Positions 1 through 11,200 of a stretch of DNA of 64,000 bases are shown here, piece after piece. Below the pieces are notes generated by a model. The model ran no database searches. It was not told where the DNA came from and saw only the letters and a list, made by a program, of their open reading frames with translations. How positions within the stretch are numbered: position 1 is the first letter of the stretch; each line of letters opens with the position of its first letter. The position numbers and the translations under genes were made by a program. Origin of the DNA: Nematopogon swammerdamellus (taxonomy: Eukaryota; Arthropoda; Insecta; Lepidoptera; Adelidae); contig OX336342.1 of assembly GCA_946902875.1 (NCBI GenBank), forward strand, positions 11,029,523 to 11,093,522. The letters run 5' to 3'.

Positions 1-261
1 TCCATGTAAAACTGTAGGGTCCTTCCCTTCCTACCTTACTCTGTGGTAGGGTTCAACCCGCCCGGTTTGGTACCACCGCACTGAATGAAACGTCGGTCGA
101 AACGGCTATGTAAATAGTTTGTGTTTTTCGTCCAGTTCAGTGTAGCCGACATAAAATGAAGAGAAGCACTGACATGGCACCTAGTTCACCCGGTGTTATG
201 GGCTGACATCACGGATGTTGTAGGTGATGTAGCCAAGCGTGTCAGTTTCCATAAAAAAAAA
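1..261 (+). mobile_element. SINE family A, 5' cut by window edge
   Basis: The copy enters the window just after the promoter head and runs through the family body (the ACTGTAGG module, the CTCGGTGGTAGG-like module, GGTACCACCGCACTG) to a terminal run of A after 'ttccat'. It carries the internal variant 'cgacatgaaatgaag', also seen at 24762, 29505 and 30659; other copies read 'cggcacgaycgaag' at this place. This suggests two subfamilies. SINEs are non-coding and mobilised in trans by LINE reverse transcriptases. The family is defined only by comparison of copies inside this window. Confidence 0.85.
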
Positions 262-1133
262 CTTATGAAGTCACACTGTACGGTGGATTCAAGGTATGGA
301 TAATTCAAGGTAAGTAGGTCGGTATATCATAATTTTTTTAAGCTTACCTACGACAATGTCTTCCCGGGCATGTGTAACATTGCACGCACGAGTTTGCGCC
401 GCGCTTACGACAAAGTTCTAGCAGTGCAGGTAGCACTTAAGAACCCGAGTGTACATAGTTAGGGCGGCCCACACAAAGCATAGCCAAACAAACGAAGCCT
501 CAAATGTACGACTGGAGAACATATTTGATTGAACACTCCACAAACTGGCTACAATTAATAACGATTACAGAGCCTGCAAAACTTTCAACAAGTCGAATTA
601 ATAGAAAGCTCTTCCGTTGACGCTTACATATTGTTATTAAGGCCCCAGTTGCCTAGTTTAATTTGATTGAGGCGGTGGCTGCCATAAATATTGCTTAGCG
701 CTCCGGGTAGCTCGATGAAAGCGGTCGCTAACTAACTTTGACACAGCGGAGGTCCCGCCGCCAGCCACTCGCCTCCATCTGGCCGGGCTTGTTAAATATT
801 TTTAATTAAAATTGCAAATTATAATGTATTTTGCTTGAACTCCATGCGAATTTTCATAGGATCGATGACAAATGATTTGGAAAAAGGTCATAAGAATAGA
901 TGACATTAGTATGACATAGAACATGATGCAAGGCAACTGAACACTGAAACAGTGGTTTTCAATTTATGTGTCGCGGCGGCGGTGCGGGCGCACGGATAGA
1001 CGGGCTGGGTTGGATTTCGAATGTATATCTGACTAGACATTCTTTGTGAAAGAAAACAAGAAATAACTCTATATACATACAGTGTATTGGTTCGTTAAAA
1101 ATAATTTTCGCATGTTTCCGAAATATTCCTATT
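262..1133. other. Unassigned AT-rich DNA
   Basis: No recognisable gene or repeat. There are short GC-rich patches near 745-785 and 972-1005. The missing N-terminal half of the endonuclease from the next element is not recognisable here, so that element is truncated or decayed beyond reading. Confidence 0.5.
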
Positions 1134-3750
1134 TTGGAAAGCTCGTTAGAGAAGTTTTCAATTTATTGTGCGGACACGTATGACCGTAGACTTTTAAACT
1201 TCGCTAATAGGTTTCCGTTTTCATGGATTTTCTTTGAGCACCTTAACAGTGTGACGGACAACTTGCCTCGTGAGCTTTCAACGGCCGAAATTGTGATGGT
1301 GGGCGACTTCAATGTCAAACACAAGGAATGGCCTGGGTCCCCCGTCACCGATCACTCTGGCCGGGAAGCTTACAACTTGGCCATAGCTCACGGTATGACA
1401 CAGTTGGTTTCAGCATACACGCGTATACCTGACAATCCTGCGCATAGCTTGTTGGACCTTGTGTGATTTCTGAACCTACAGGTTAAAGAGTTAGTGTCAG
1501 AGATCCCCCCGGGAGCTCTGATCACTGTCTTGTGTCCAGTAATGTGCCGACTGTCTACTACGCGGAATCACGTGAGCCTAGTACACGCACAGTCTGGCAC
1601 TACAAGTCGGCACAATGGGAGGAATTCCCATCTTTTCTTGGAACTTTCCTTTGGAGGAAGGTATTTTTTGTCTCAGCGGATCCATCAAAGTGCGCCGTGT
1701 CTATTGCCGAGCTGATACAACAGGGTATGGAATATTAGGTTCCGTCTTCTGTTGTGCCAGTGGGCGGTAGACACAAGGCCTCGTTCAACCGCCAATGACG
1801 CCTTGCAGTCGAGGCCAAGAATCAGGCCCTCAGGCAAAATGGCAGTGCGCACGTACTGCTGGGGCAAGACACGCACTTAATGCCTCCTCCAGGTCTTGCA
1901 AGCGAACGATCAATGTGGCCAAGTACAAGCACGACTATAAAATTGGCGAGAGGTTATCCGCTGTCCAACCGGCAGCCGCGCATTCTAGTCTCTCGCTAAC
2001 TCTTGGTCGAAACTTCTGTCGCTCTGTTACACCACCGCTGAAACATCCTGGAAGGAGAAGGCGAACATTTTTGCTGGCCTTTTCGCGTCCAACTCAACTC
2101 TGGATAACCAGGGTGCAACCCCTCCCTCGATACCACACTGTGGGATTTCGATGTTGCAGCCAAGTATGCACCCTAGATAGGTCTACAAGTGCTTGAGGAC
2201 GTTGGACACTTTGAAGTGTAGTGGTCCTGATGGCATTCCGCCCATAATGCTCAAGATTTGTGCCACTGAGTTGATACCAATCATCTCCCGTCTTTTCCGT
2301 CTTTCTTTCGACCGTGGGATTGTGCCCTCTTGCTGGAAAAGAGCCTCGGCCCAACCGGTTCCAAAGAAGGGAGACTCCGCGAGCCCCTCCAACTGTCGAC
2401 CAATTGCGATAACTTCACTGTTACGTAAAGTTATGGAGCGCCTTATTAACACCCGGCTCCTAACGTACTTAGAAGCAAATAAACTCCTGGACGACATGCA
2501 ATACGGATTCCGGAAAAAGCGGTCAACATGAGATATTCTAACGTACGTTACGCATATATGGGTCGAAAGATTGGACAATTTTGGGTAGTCGCTGGCAGTC
2601 GCCCTGGATATTTCCAAGGCCTTCGACCGCGTTTGGCACCGAGGCCTTCTAGACAAGCTTCCGTCCTTCGGCATTCCACCCAAACTCTGCACCAGGAACA
2701 CTAGCTTTTTGGCAGTTCGTTCCATTTTCCATTATGGCTCGAAATCGGACGACTTTCCAATCAATACTGGTTTTCCGCGGGGCTCTGTGCTATCGCCTAC
2801 GCTTTTCCTAATCTTTATAAACGATCTACTGTCCTTGAGCATGATACATAGCTATGCAGAAGACAGCACGGAGCACGAGGGCTATGTTAAGGAATGGAAG
2901 AGTAAAGATTCCCGGCATAGTGAGGCTCAACGTTCAGTGATTGTTAAAGTCGATAACACAGATAGTGCTGCTCATTATCTGCTAAGGTGGATCCCTTTCC
3001 TTTCCAAGCTAGTTTCCAAGGCAGCGTCGTACCTGTTCGGAGCACCCGCACCTCCTGCCTGGGTACCACAATTTCCAAAGACGTAGGTTTCCGGCAACTA
3101 ATCGAGTCTAAGGCCAAAACTGCATCTAGAAAATTGGGAATACTTTTCCGCAATCGGCGGTTTTTTTCACCGGCTCAACTATTTCTGTTGTACAAAACAC
3201 AGATTAGACCTGTGATGGAGTACTGCCGTCACATCTGGGAGGGTATCCCCCATTATCTGCTTGCGTCCTTGGACTCGATACACCGCCGAGCCATCCGTCT
3301 TGTTGGTGACCCGAAACTTACAGGTGGTCTGAAGTACAGTAGGTTCGCTTAGTCTATTTTACAGATACTATACGGACGCAGCTCTGTGGAACTAGCATCC
3401 CTTATTCCCTGCCACCCGTCCTATCTCTGCATGACTCGTCGAGAGACTCAGCACTCTTTTTTCGTTTACATTTTATAGCTTTTGAGAACCCATCGGTTCT
3501 CTAAATCGTTTCTTTGTTCCACCGCTAGGGTGTGGAACTGTCTTCCGACGAGTGTGTTTCCCGAATCCTTTAACCTGGGTGTCTTCAAACGTCACTCTAA
3601 CAAGCTAGACAGCCTAGCAACAGTCCGCAAATCTTTTGGCATGGCACCTAACTGAGCGTGGTTTCGCGAGGAGAGGTATTTTTGGCTCTGTCCACTGCAC
3701 TATTGGTCTTTTGGCAGAGCCACCCATGTTGGTTTACCTAAAAAAAATGG
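1134..3750 (+). pseudogene. Degenerate non-LTR retrotransposon (endonuclease + reverse transcriptase)
   Basis: Broken remains of one endonuclease/RT polyprotein, readable only by changing frame many times. In order: endonuclease with GDFN (near 1303) and SDHC (near 1517) motifs; a linker with WHYKSAQW (near 1590); RT fingers with SGPDGIPP, PVPKKGD and RPIAITSLL (2215-2430); the A motif ALDISKAFDRVWH (2597-2640); the B motif GSVLSP (near 2780); and an altered C motif, YAED in place of YADD (near 2855). The C-terminal YRTQIRP-like and RRAIRLVGDP segments follow (3190-3310), then a WNCLPTSVFP-like tail (near 3535) and a short A run near 3741. It has premature stops, frameshifts and an internal deletion near 2870-2985. 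It is clearly related, segment by segment, to the intact element at 8194-11830. I assign it to the Jockey/CR1 superclade without fixing the clade. It is inactive. Confidence 0.9.
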
Positions 3751-3980
3751 AACATAAAAACATTACAACTCATAATGTCTGATTCCAAATTGGAAAGTGT
3801 TTGCAGAAGGTATCGAAGTTAGTACACTCCGGTATAAAGTTCAGCTCGGGCTCGCGCTAACAATGTAATTGTGGCAAAGGTGTGGGAGAATAACTTTGTT
3901 TTCAGTCTGTAAGGAGCTTTCATTAAGAGAACCAAATCAAAGTTTGTAGTGGTAAAGGCGTGCACAATACTTCAGTACTG

Positions 3981-4076
3981 AAATAGAATGAAACGTAATT
4001 AAATTAAATTAAACTAAACGAAACGAAATTAAACGAAATGAAATGAATTCAAATTTAATTTAAAGTGAAATTAAAC
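3981..4076. repeat. Pentamer-like AAATT/AAACG/AAATG low-complexity tract
   Basis: A run of five-base words (aaatt, aaacg, aaatg and variants). It lies just past the stop of the minus-strand RT remnant at 4085-4365, so it may be the simple-repeat 3' tail of that element, as several non-LTR clades end in such tails. Confidence 0.5.
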
Positions 4077-4084
4077 ACGACTAA

Positions 4085-4365
4085 AGTGGTGCCAGTCCGG
4101 GTTGTAGGCGGACTAGTTGTAGGCTAGAGACTCCTGAGGAAGGTCATTAACCCGCAATTTGAAGATCAGTGGATTGAAGGAGTACGAGAAGATATTCTCC
4201 GAAAGCTCATTCCATATCTTTACAGTGCGACAAAAGAACGATTTAGAGAATCGTGCCGTTCGAAGAGCCCTTCTGTCAACTACAAAGGGGTATTCTGCCG
4301 GGGTTTGGCAAATGGGAACGGGCGGAGGTGGGAGGAGGGAAGTGAGTTCCTCATAGCTCGACTTC
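4085..4365 (-). pseudogene. C-terminal remnant of a non-LTR RT (family N)
   Basis: The minus-strand reading gives RTARFSKSFFCRTVKIWNEL followed by SFNPLIFKLRVNDL. This is the usual end of Jockey/CR1-type polyproteins (aromatic-rich, 'WN-L', then F-K-R near the end). The same segment recurs at 22985-23135. The copy is strongly 5'-truncated and has no catalytic motifs. Confidence 0.65.
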
Positions 4366-4880
4366 GCTCGTGTGAAATGTTTGAACTAGGTAATTCCTTA
4401 AGACGGAATGTCAACTACCTCATGAAAATTTTCAGCTAGTCAAAATGGCATGTGAGGTGAAACGTCTTCAGAATTGTATAGTAGGGGTAATATCTGTTGC
4501 TCTGTTGATATTTTTTAACACAATTATATTTCTGAATCAAAGGCAAACTCCTCAATCCTAGTAGAAAAAATCTCCTACTCAAGGGATCACACGTCCGGGT
4601 TATATCTGCTTGCAAATTCACTTTGGCCCCGCAATAAAAATGATATATGACGGCTGAGGGTGGTCCGGAACGCCTCGTGGCTTAGTCGGGGCATTAGGAA
4701 GGGCCCACGTCCTGCGGCCCTGTCGAGCGGTCATAAACATCCCCCGCCCCGCCCCGCCCCGCCACGCTCACTCGTCAGCCGGGCCCGGGATGCGACGCGT
4801 TGACGACGCCTGCGCCGGCAGTGATACACTCCCATTATACCACTTAGCCTGATGAAGTGCAGTCCGGCTTCTTTGAGTCT
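4366..4880. other. Unassigned, with a GC-rich island at 4655-4850
   Basis: AT-rich DNA containing a GC-rich stretch with a CCCCG pentamer run (about 4741-4765). No coding signal recognised on either strand. Confidence 0.4.
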
Positions 4881-4914
4881 AAGAGATGTAGCTTGAGGGA
4901 AATATATTATAATA

Positions 4915-5060
4915 CTTCAAACCCTAAAAATTATTAAATAATATTTTGATATTGAGTAGAAGGCGGTAAAAAAGCACAAATCTATAAATTTTCAGGTGTG
5001 CTTTTGTACCGCCTTCTACTCAAGATCAAAATATGATTTAATACTTTTTAGGGTTTTAAG
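4915..5060. mobile_element. Foldback element, ~64-bp inverted arms
   Basis: The left arm (4915-4978) and right arm (4998-5060) are imperfect inverted copies centred on 'gtagaaggcggta', with a loop of about 20 nt. A half copy (right arm only, with the same flank 'tttttatttcactcttttta') lies at 21190-21360. The downstream flank continues to about 5385, ending in the 'gaagtcggtt' module. This is probably a non-autonomous element; no terminal direct repeats were fixed. Confidence 0.6.
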
Positions 5061-5317
5061 TCGGTTCAATGTCTTTTTTAAACAGTTTTTTTATTTCACT
5101 CTTTTTAGTAATATCACGTAATATTAAAAGCGGTCGACGGGAAGTGGGTGATTGAAAAAATCCTTAGTGTGGAAGTGTGTGTCATCCCTTAATTTCTCAC
5201 CCTTAGGGGTGGTTCTCTTTCATAAAATGAAAGGACCACCCCTGAGATATACCCTACTCATGAAAAAAAGAATCATTAAAAAAAAATCGGTTGAGAATTG
5301 GCGGAGAAATCGAGTAA

Positions 5318-5385
5318 CATAGACACAAAAAAATACATACAGACGAATTGAGAACCTCCTCCTTTTTGGAAGTCGGTTGAAAACA
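5318..5385 (+). repeat. 'cgaattgagaacctcctcc...gaagtcggtt' module (family L)
   Basis: A short module also present at 38358-38405 and, degenerate, at 39390-39437. From memory this is common in moth DNA as the end of longer dispersed repeats. It has no coding content. Confidence 0.6.
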
Positions 5386-5591
5386 ATATATATTTCTACT
5401 GAGCTATTATTTCGCCAAGCAAAGGTTGATTTCACGAAGCAAAATAAATAATGCTATGAATGCGGAATGCCAACACCATGTATTTATTCACAATACGGAC
5501 ATGCAGAACCGTAACTCACTCCAGATAAAGGAGGATTATCAGGTTGTGTGCTCAAAATCTAAAAAAAACACAGTGAGGAAACACCGCTCGA

Positions 5592-5648
5592 GGAAACCTC
5601 GTCGGCTCTAGTACTAGCAAAGCTTTGGAGGAAGACGACGAGGTTTCC
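5592..5648. repeat. Short inverted repeat
   Basis: Exact 13-bp arms 'ggaaacctcgtcg' (5592-5604) and 'cgacgaggtttcc' (5636-5648) around a 31-nt loop. Function unknown. Confidence 0.5.
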
Positions 5649-5707
5649 CGCGTCCATCTCAATACGTACAAGTTATAGGGAGGACGCCGACACAGCTCAC
5701 CTTCATC

Positions 5708-5762
5708 AAATTGTGTGTTGTGTGTATGTGTGTGAGGATGTGTGTGTGTGTATGTTGTGTGG
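5708..5762 (+). repeat. Imperfect (GT)n microsatellite
   Basis: GT-rich tract interrupted by TA and GA steps. Ordinary microsatellite. Confidence 0.8.
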
Positions 5763-5844
5763 GTCCGAATCTGTAGATTTGTAGATGCGCATGTTGGGAA
5801 TATATTGAGTTCTGTGTTTCATGTTTTAAATAGGTAAGTTATAT

Positions 5845-6275
5845 ACAGGGTATCCCCGTACTGGTGTTGTTGTTGTTTAAGCAGGCTATTCTACGCTTTG
5901 TAACAAACATAATTAGTAAAAGAAGTAGGATTCTAGGTACGCCCGTTGCGGAGATATACATTTTTAAAGTTATTAATGTAGTGTAATGTGGTAATTCTCT
6001 AATCGGGCGCGCGTGGGGCGCGGGGCAGCGGGCAGCGGGAGTACGGACGGATGCGACGCGAGTGAACGCAAACAGATAGCCCGCCCCGCCGCGCCGCCGC
6101 CGGGTGCTCCGTCCGCGTACCGCCCGCACCCCGCCGCTCCGCTAAAGGCGCCCACACATTGTAGTACGCATTTAGTTTGTTAGGAAATTCTAAAATTTTA
6201 ATGAAAGCACATAAGTATTTAAAAAATTATTTCACCAGTCCTTTTGTTACAAGGCGTAGAATAGCCTCCTTAAAG
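5845..6275. mobile_element. MITE-like element with 25-bp inverted repeats and a GC-rich core
   Basis: Near-perfect inverted repeats (5883-5907 and 6243-6267, one mismatch) bracket about 335 bp. The centre (about 6000-6145) is very GC-rich, unlike its AT-rich arms. The left end begins with 'atacagggta'. Reading frames in the core exist on the minus strand but resemble no protein family known to me; I take them as composition artefacts. A small 'taaagct' repeat follows at 6271-6296. Confidence 0.55.
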
Positions 6276-6964
6276 CTTAAAGCTTAAAGCTTAAAGAATA
6301 TAAAATCAATCATTATAAAGGCTAATGAAATCAATACGTGTGTCTACATGTTCAAAGTACACATTAACACAATAGAAGTATTTACAATTTACAAAACGTA
6401 TGTCAAACGCCTTACCAAATTCAATCAAGTGGCACATATATATTTCCAATCTATCACAAAGTGCTCCCTGATTAATTTATCATTAATTTTGTTGGATTAA
6501 TCCGCGGCGAGACGCGCGGCGGGGAGCGGTGCGGAGGCGGCCTCAATATTACGAAAGAGGTTATATCAAAACCAGTAGGAAAACCACAAATGATTTGTGA
6601 AGGCAATGTTCGTACTTAAATCAATTTGTGAAATCGAATACGAAGATATAATCCGCATAATGAAGGTGGTAATTGAAATTGGTATATATAGCTATAAAGT
6701 TTATTTTATTAAACATGCGTTATATAATATAAAATGTGTACACTAACCCAGACTTGAGCAAATGAAATTGTTACTAACGTTCTCAACAATAAAAAAAAAT
6801 ATTAGTACGTGTTTTAGGACAGATTTCAATCTTATATACCTACATCTCGGCAATTTGGTTTTAATGTGTATGACCACGACCGAATAACTGAATATGCAAG
6901 CACAGACTATATCTACATTATTGTTATTACAATTTTACTAACCAATTAAAATGCTAACCGAACC
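6276..6964. other. Unassigned AT-rich DNA
   Basis: Apart from a short GC-rich patch (6503-6545), nothing recognisable. Confidence 0.4.
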
Positions 6965-7321
6965 TTACATTGCAGATTTAAAATCAGATCTCACAAGTTG
7001 CCCCTCCGACTTCTGTGACCCACAAATTGTAACCGCCAAAGTTGCTTCGATTCGCTCATCGATTCCAACTTGAGCGCCCTCTCCTCGCTCTAGTGGAGGG
7101 AAGTTTGTTCCGAGAGAAGCAATTAAATGCACCTCGAGGCACTCCCGGCGCCACTCGGTGGCAAATAGTATTCCTTGGTCCTCAGCGATCGTCCAAAGGA
7201 CGGGACCTGTGAATGCCTCGCTGTCGTCGCATGAAATGGCACCGACGACACCACCGGCACGACGACGGAACGAGAGGCCGAGCGCGGCGACAGAAGGGCC
7301 AGTTTGAATACATTCCAACAA
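6965..7321 (-). CDS. Unidentified 118-codon ORF
   Basis: An open frame from ATG to TAA in a local patch of balanced base composition. The protein is mixed hydrophilic (it contains RRECLEVHLIASLG and GIDERIEATLAVTICG). It shows no signal peptide, membrane segment or motif that I recognise. It could be a lone exon, a decayed transposon piece, or chance. On the opposite strand a pyrimidine tract and 'cattgcag' sit at its edge (about 6970), but no plus-strand frame continues from it. Function unknown. Confidence 0.22.
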   Translation of the reverse strand: MLECIQTGPSVAALGLSFRRRAGGVVGAISCDDSEAFTGPVLWTIAEDQGILFATEWRRECLEVHLIASLGTNFPPLERGEGAQVGIDERIEATLAVTICGSQKSEGQLVRSDFKSAM

Positions 7322-7511
7322 GTTTTCAATACGAATTTAACGGGAACAGTTTTGTTGCAACCGACCTAGGCCTGCGATGGTTTATCGCTGTCGATACTTT
7401 TATGATCCGTAGTCTTCGAAATTCAACGACCAGCTAGCGTCATACCCGGATAAGTATGTCCGAGTTAGAATGTGAATGGATATGGAAGTATAAAGGTTAG
7501 GTACTCCGTGG

Positions 7512-7830
7512 AGCCGGTAATTAAAAAGAATAGCCCCACTGCATCTCTCCCTGTGCATGTCGTAAAAGGCGACTAAGGGACAAGGACGCCGTGCTAAAGG
7601 GCGACAATATCGCCACCTCTCATCTTGGCACGGTCCTTCCATCGAGTCATGTAGCAGGTGGGTCTTCGTGCCTTACTGGATGCTTGATAGTTTATCTTGT
7701 CCGTATACTTTGCTAAACGTGGTGGTCGGTGTTGTACTGTAACAAGAGTCCTTGTTTGTAGCACAACACCGATTACACTGCTCACCCCAATTATAGGAAT
7801 ACAGCGTGTGGTATGCATGTACATATATGT
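7512..7830 (+). mobile_element. Dispersed repeat family H, near-complete copy
   Basis: Runs from 'gccggtaattaaaaagaatagcc' through 'gtcgtaaaaggcgactaaggga', 'cttggcacggtccttcca' and 'gtggtcggtgttgt' to 'atacagcgtgtggt'. Related copies lie at 15521, 17530, 23523/24186 (minus), 31962 and 39134. No coding capacity is seen. It may be the 3' part of a retroelement or a non-autonomous element; class unresolved. Confidence 0.7.
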
Positions 7831-8034
7831 GTTTAAAAGTTATGTTTTTTAACATATTGCATAATCTGTATATCGATTGATCATTGTCATTTATCATCTA
7901 TATTTTTACGAATTTAACACAAACATTAAAACGAAAATTAGTTACAAAGCCAATTTCAGTTACTTAATTAGCTAAAATAAAAGGAAATGTCGTCCGTCAA
8001 CGACCCTATAATATTTTAATACTTGTAACCTAAT

Positions 8035-8080
8035 AGCCACCCATAAGGTGTCTAACGACGCCCATGGACATTCTACAAAT
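8035..8080 (-). pseudogene. 3'-end scrap of a non-LTR element
   Basis: The segment 'ggtgtctaacgacgcccatgg' recurs in inverted orientation at 31450-31485 and resembles the extreme 3' coding end of the adjacent intact element (8260-8300). It is likely the 3' tail of a related, otherwise lost copy. Confidence 0.5.
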
Positions 8081-8247
8081 TAAAACCCATATAAACGGCA
8101 GTTGTTATTAGTAATTTAATATAGTGATGAACAATATCCATGTGTTCACATGAACGATTTCCCTTCCAGAAAATATCCTGCATTGCCTTTTCGTTTTTTT
8201 TTTTTTTTTTTTTTTTATGGGGAGCACGACAAATGGCGCGCGCCAGA

Positions 8248-11200
8248 CTAACGCAGAGGTGTAGTCCGACGGCGCCCACGGGCATTCGAATATTTACGGG
8301 GGCTGCGAATACCTTGTCGGCCGGCTAGGTGCACCTTCACATTATGTTTGAAGGACCCCAGACTGTACATTAGAGGAAAGGATGCAGGTGGGAGTGAATT
8401 CCACATGTTAGCAACCCTGTAAATAAAGGATTTACAGGATCGATTTGTCCTAAGTGGGGGAATATCGACAGTGTGTGGATGCATTCCCAACCTGTTGCGG
8501 GTGGAACGATGGTAGAATGGGGATGGAGGGATCGCATCGTGCAGCTCCTTGGAACACTCTCCGTGGTACAGGCGATAGAACACACACAAAGATCCAACGT
8601 CCCTGCGGAGTTGTAAGGTCTCTAAGTTTCGGGATACCTCGGGGTCGTTAACGAGGCGGACAGCGCGACGCTGAATCGAGTCTAAGGAGCCGAGCAGGTA
8701 TTTTGCGGATCCGTCCCACAGATGCGAACAGTACTCCACGCATGAGCGAATCTGCGCTTTATAAAGCAGCAGTTTTTGGCTCGGCGTAAAGTACTGACGC
8801 ACCTTGTTGAGGACTCCCAGCTTCCTTGAGGCTACCTTAGCTTTTTCCTCGATGTGGCGTCCAAAATTAAGGTCGCGAGTTAGTTCGACCCCGAGAATCC
8901 CAATGTGCTCCTCGACCTTGAGACTAGTTCCTTGGAAGGTGGGGGCTGCAGTGAATGGTGTCCGCTTCGCGCTGAATACACACGCCTGGGTTTTACTTGC
9001 GTTAAACTCGACGAGGTTTTGGAGGCCCCAGGTGGAGACCTTATTTAGGGTCTCCTCGAGCTCAAGCACAAGATGTAGCCTGTTTTTCTCCACCTCGGCC
9101 AGGCTTGCGGTTGGATGACATGTGTACCTGGCTAGTGGCGTGCTGTCGTCTGCATAGCAATTAATTTCGCCCGATTCGAGCAGATCATTAATATGCAGCA
9201 GAAAGAGGGTCGGGGACAGCACGGAACCTTGCGGTACGCCGGCATTAACTAACATGGCGTCTGAGCAGCAACCGTCAATCAAGACTTTAATATTGCGACC
9301 ATGCAGGAAGTCGCCAATCCAGTCACACAAGCCGGACGGTAGGCCATATGACGGCAGCTTGGAAAGAAGGGCTTTATGCCAGACCCGATCGAACGCTTTC
9401 GCTACGTCCAACCCGATAGCCATGCCCTCGCCGTGATTTTCGAGCGCATCACCCATTTTGTGACATACGTGAACCAGAAGGTCCCCAGCTGACCGATTTG
9501 GGCGAAATCCATATTGGCGGTCGCTTAGGAGGTCCTTCCTTTCTAGGTATGTCATCAATTGAGTGTTGATGATGCGCTCCATCACTTTGCAGAGTAATGA
9601 GGTGATTGCTATCGGGCGGTAGTTTTTCGGATCGGAACGGTCCCCTTTCTTGGGGACAGGCTGCACGTTAGCAGATTTCCAAGCTGACGGCACGCGACCA
9701 GTGGAGTAAGACAGGCGATACAGGCGTGTGAGGACAGGGGCTAGCTCTGGAGCACATGTCTTTAACACCAGTGCAGGGATTCCGTCGGGTCCACTCGCTT
9801 TTCTCGCATCTAGGGCGAATAACTCACGCCGGACAGTGCCTTGGCGGAACTGTATTTCTGGCATGGTGCAATCACACCCAGGAATGGATGGTGGTTTGGC
9901 ACCGCCATCGTCCAGATGCGAATTTTGAGCAAAGAGTGCCACTAGGAGATCGGCCTTCTCTTTGGCGGAAAAAGCGAGCGAGCCGTCGGGCCGCTGCAGC
10001 GGTGGGAGTGAGGAGCGACAGAAGTTTGCTTCGACAGATTTGGCGAGAGACCAGAATTGACGGCTCCCAGATGGGTGTTCGATCAATTTGTCACCAATTC
10101 TGCCGATGTGCTCAAATTTAGCCCTTGCGATGACTCTCTTGCTGGTTTTAGAGGCTGCATTGTAGGTCTGCTTCAGATTGGCAGTGTTTGGATCACGTCG
10201 GGTTCGCGCACGGGACCACGCTTTGTAAGCCGTATTCTTTTCAGAAATAGCGGCTGCGCATTCCGTGTTGAACCAGGGCTGGCTTTTACCTCCGAGGGAT
10301 TTGACGGAGCTAGGAATAAACATTTCCATAGCTCCCTGAATCACCTCAGATACGGCTACAGCGCAGCTTGACGAATCCGGCCACCTGAAGCAGAGCTGCC
10401 TCCATGGGAAGGAAGAGAAGTGCTCCCGCATTCCATCCCAGTCTGCTGACTTGTAGTGCCACACCCGGCGTGTGCCAGGAGCACGTTTCACCGGGCGAGA
10501 TAGGGGCACGGATGACCTCACCAGACAGTGGTCCGATGTTCCTAAAGGGGCGGTCACCGAGACCTTGTACCCGGTAGGGTGTGTGGTCAGCAGAAGGTCC
10601 AGCAAGGAGGACGCGTCACCTACTCGGTCCGGGACACGCGTATGATGTGTCACCAGTTGAGTTAGGTTCTGCGTCAGGGCAAAGTCGTGCACGGCTCTGC
10701 CAGCGAAATCAGTTTTGCTGGAGCCAAGCCACGACGCATGGTGGGCATTAAAATCTCCCACGAAAACCAATTCCGCGGACGGGTACCGTGCCTGAGCGTC
10801 ATCTGCCGCTCGATTCAGGTACTCCAGTACACGTGTAGTCTCCCTGTCTCCGTTATGCGACCTATACAGACACGCGTACACTCGCGTATCCATCCCAACA
10901 TCTACGTGTACCCAAAGTACAGAGAAGTCGGGGTCCTCCAGACAGTACAAGCGACGACAGCAGATATCCGATCTGACGAACAAGCACACCCCGGCCTTCG
11001 GACGAAAAGATTCCTCCAGGGTATAGCCAGGGTAGTGAAGATACGATGTGTCGTCAGGTCGAGATATCTGCGTTTCCGTCAGGAAGAGCATGGCCAGCCC
11101 CACTTGCTCCAGATGCAGGTGGACAGCATTCAAATTAGTGTGCAGCCCCCTAATATTGGCCAGGTCCACGCCAAAGGTGCCGGGGTTGTGCACCGCTGTT

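Noticed and set aside
5973..6155. Minus-strand frames in the MITE core
   Set aside because: Alanine/arginine/glycine-rich products of a GC-rich core with no recognisable family.
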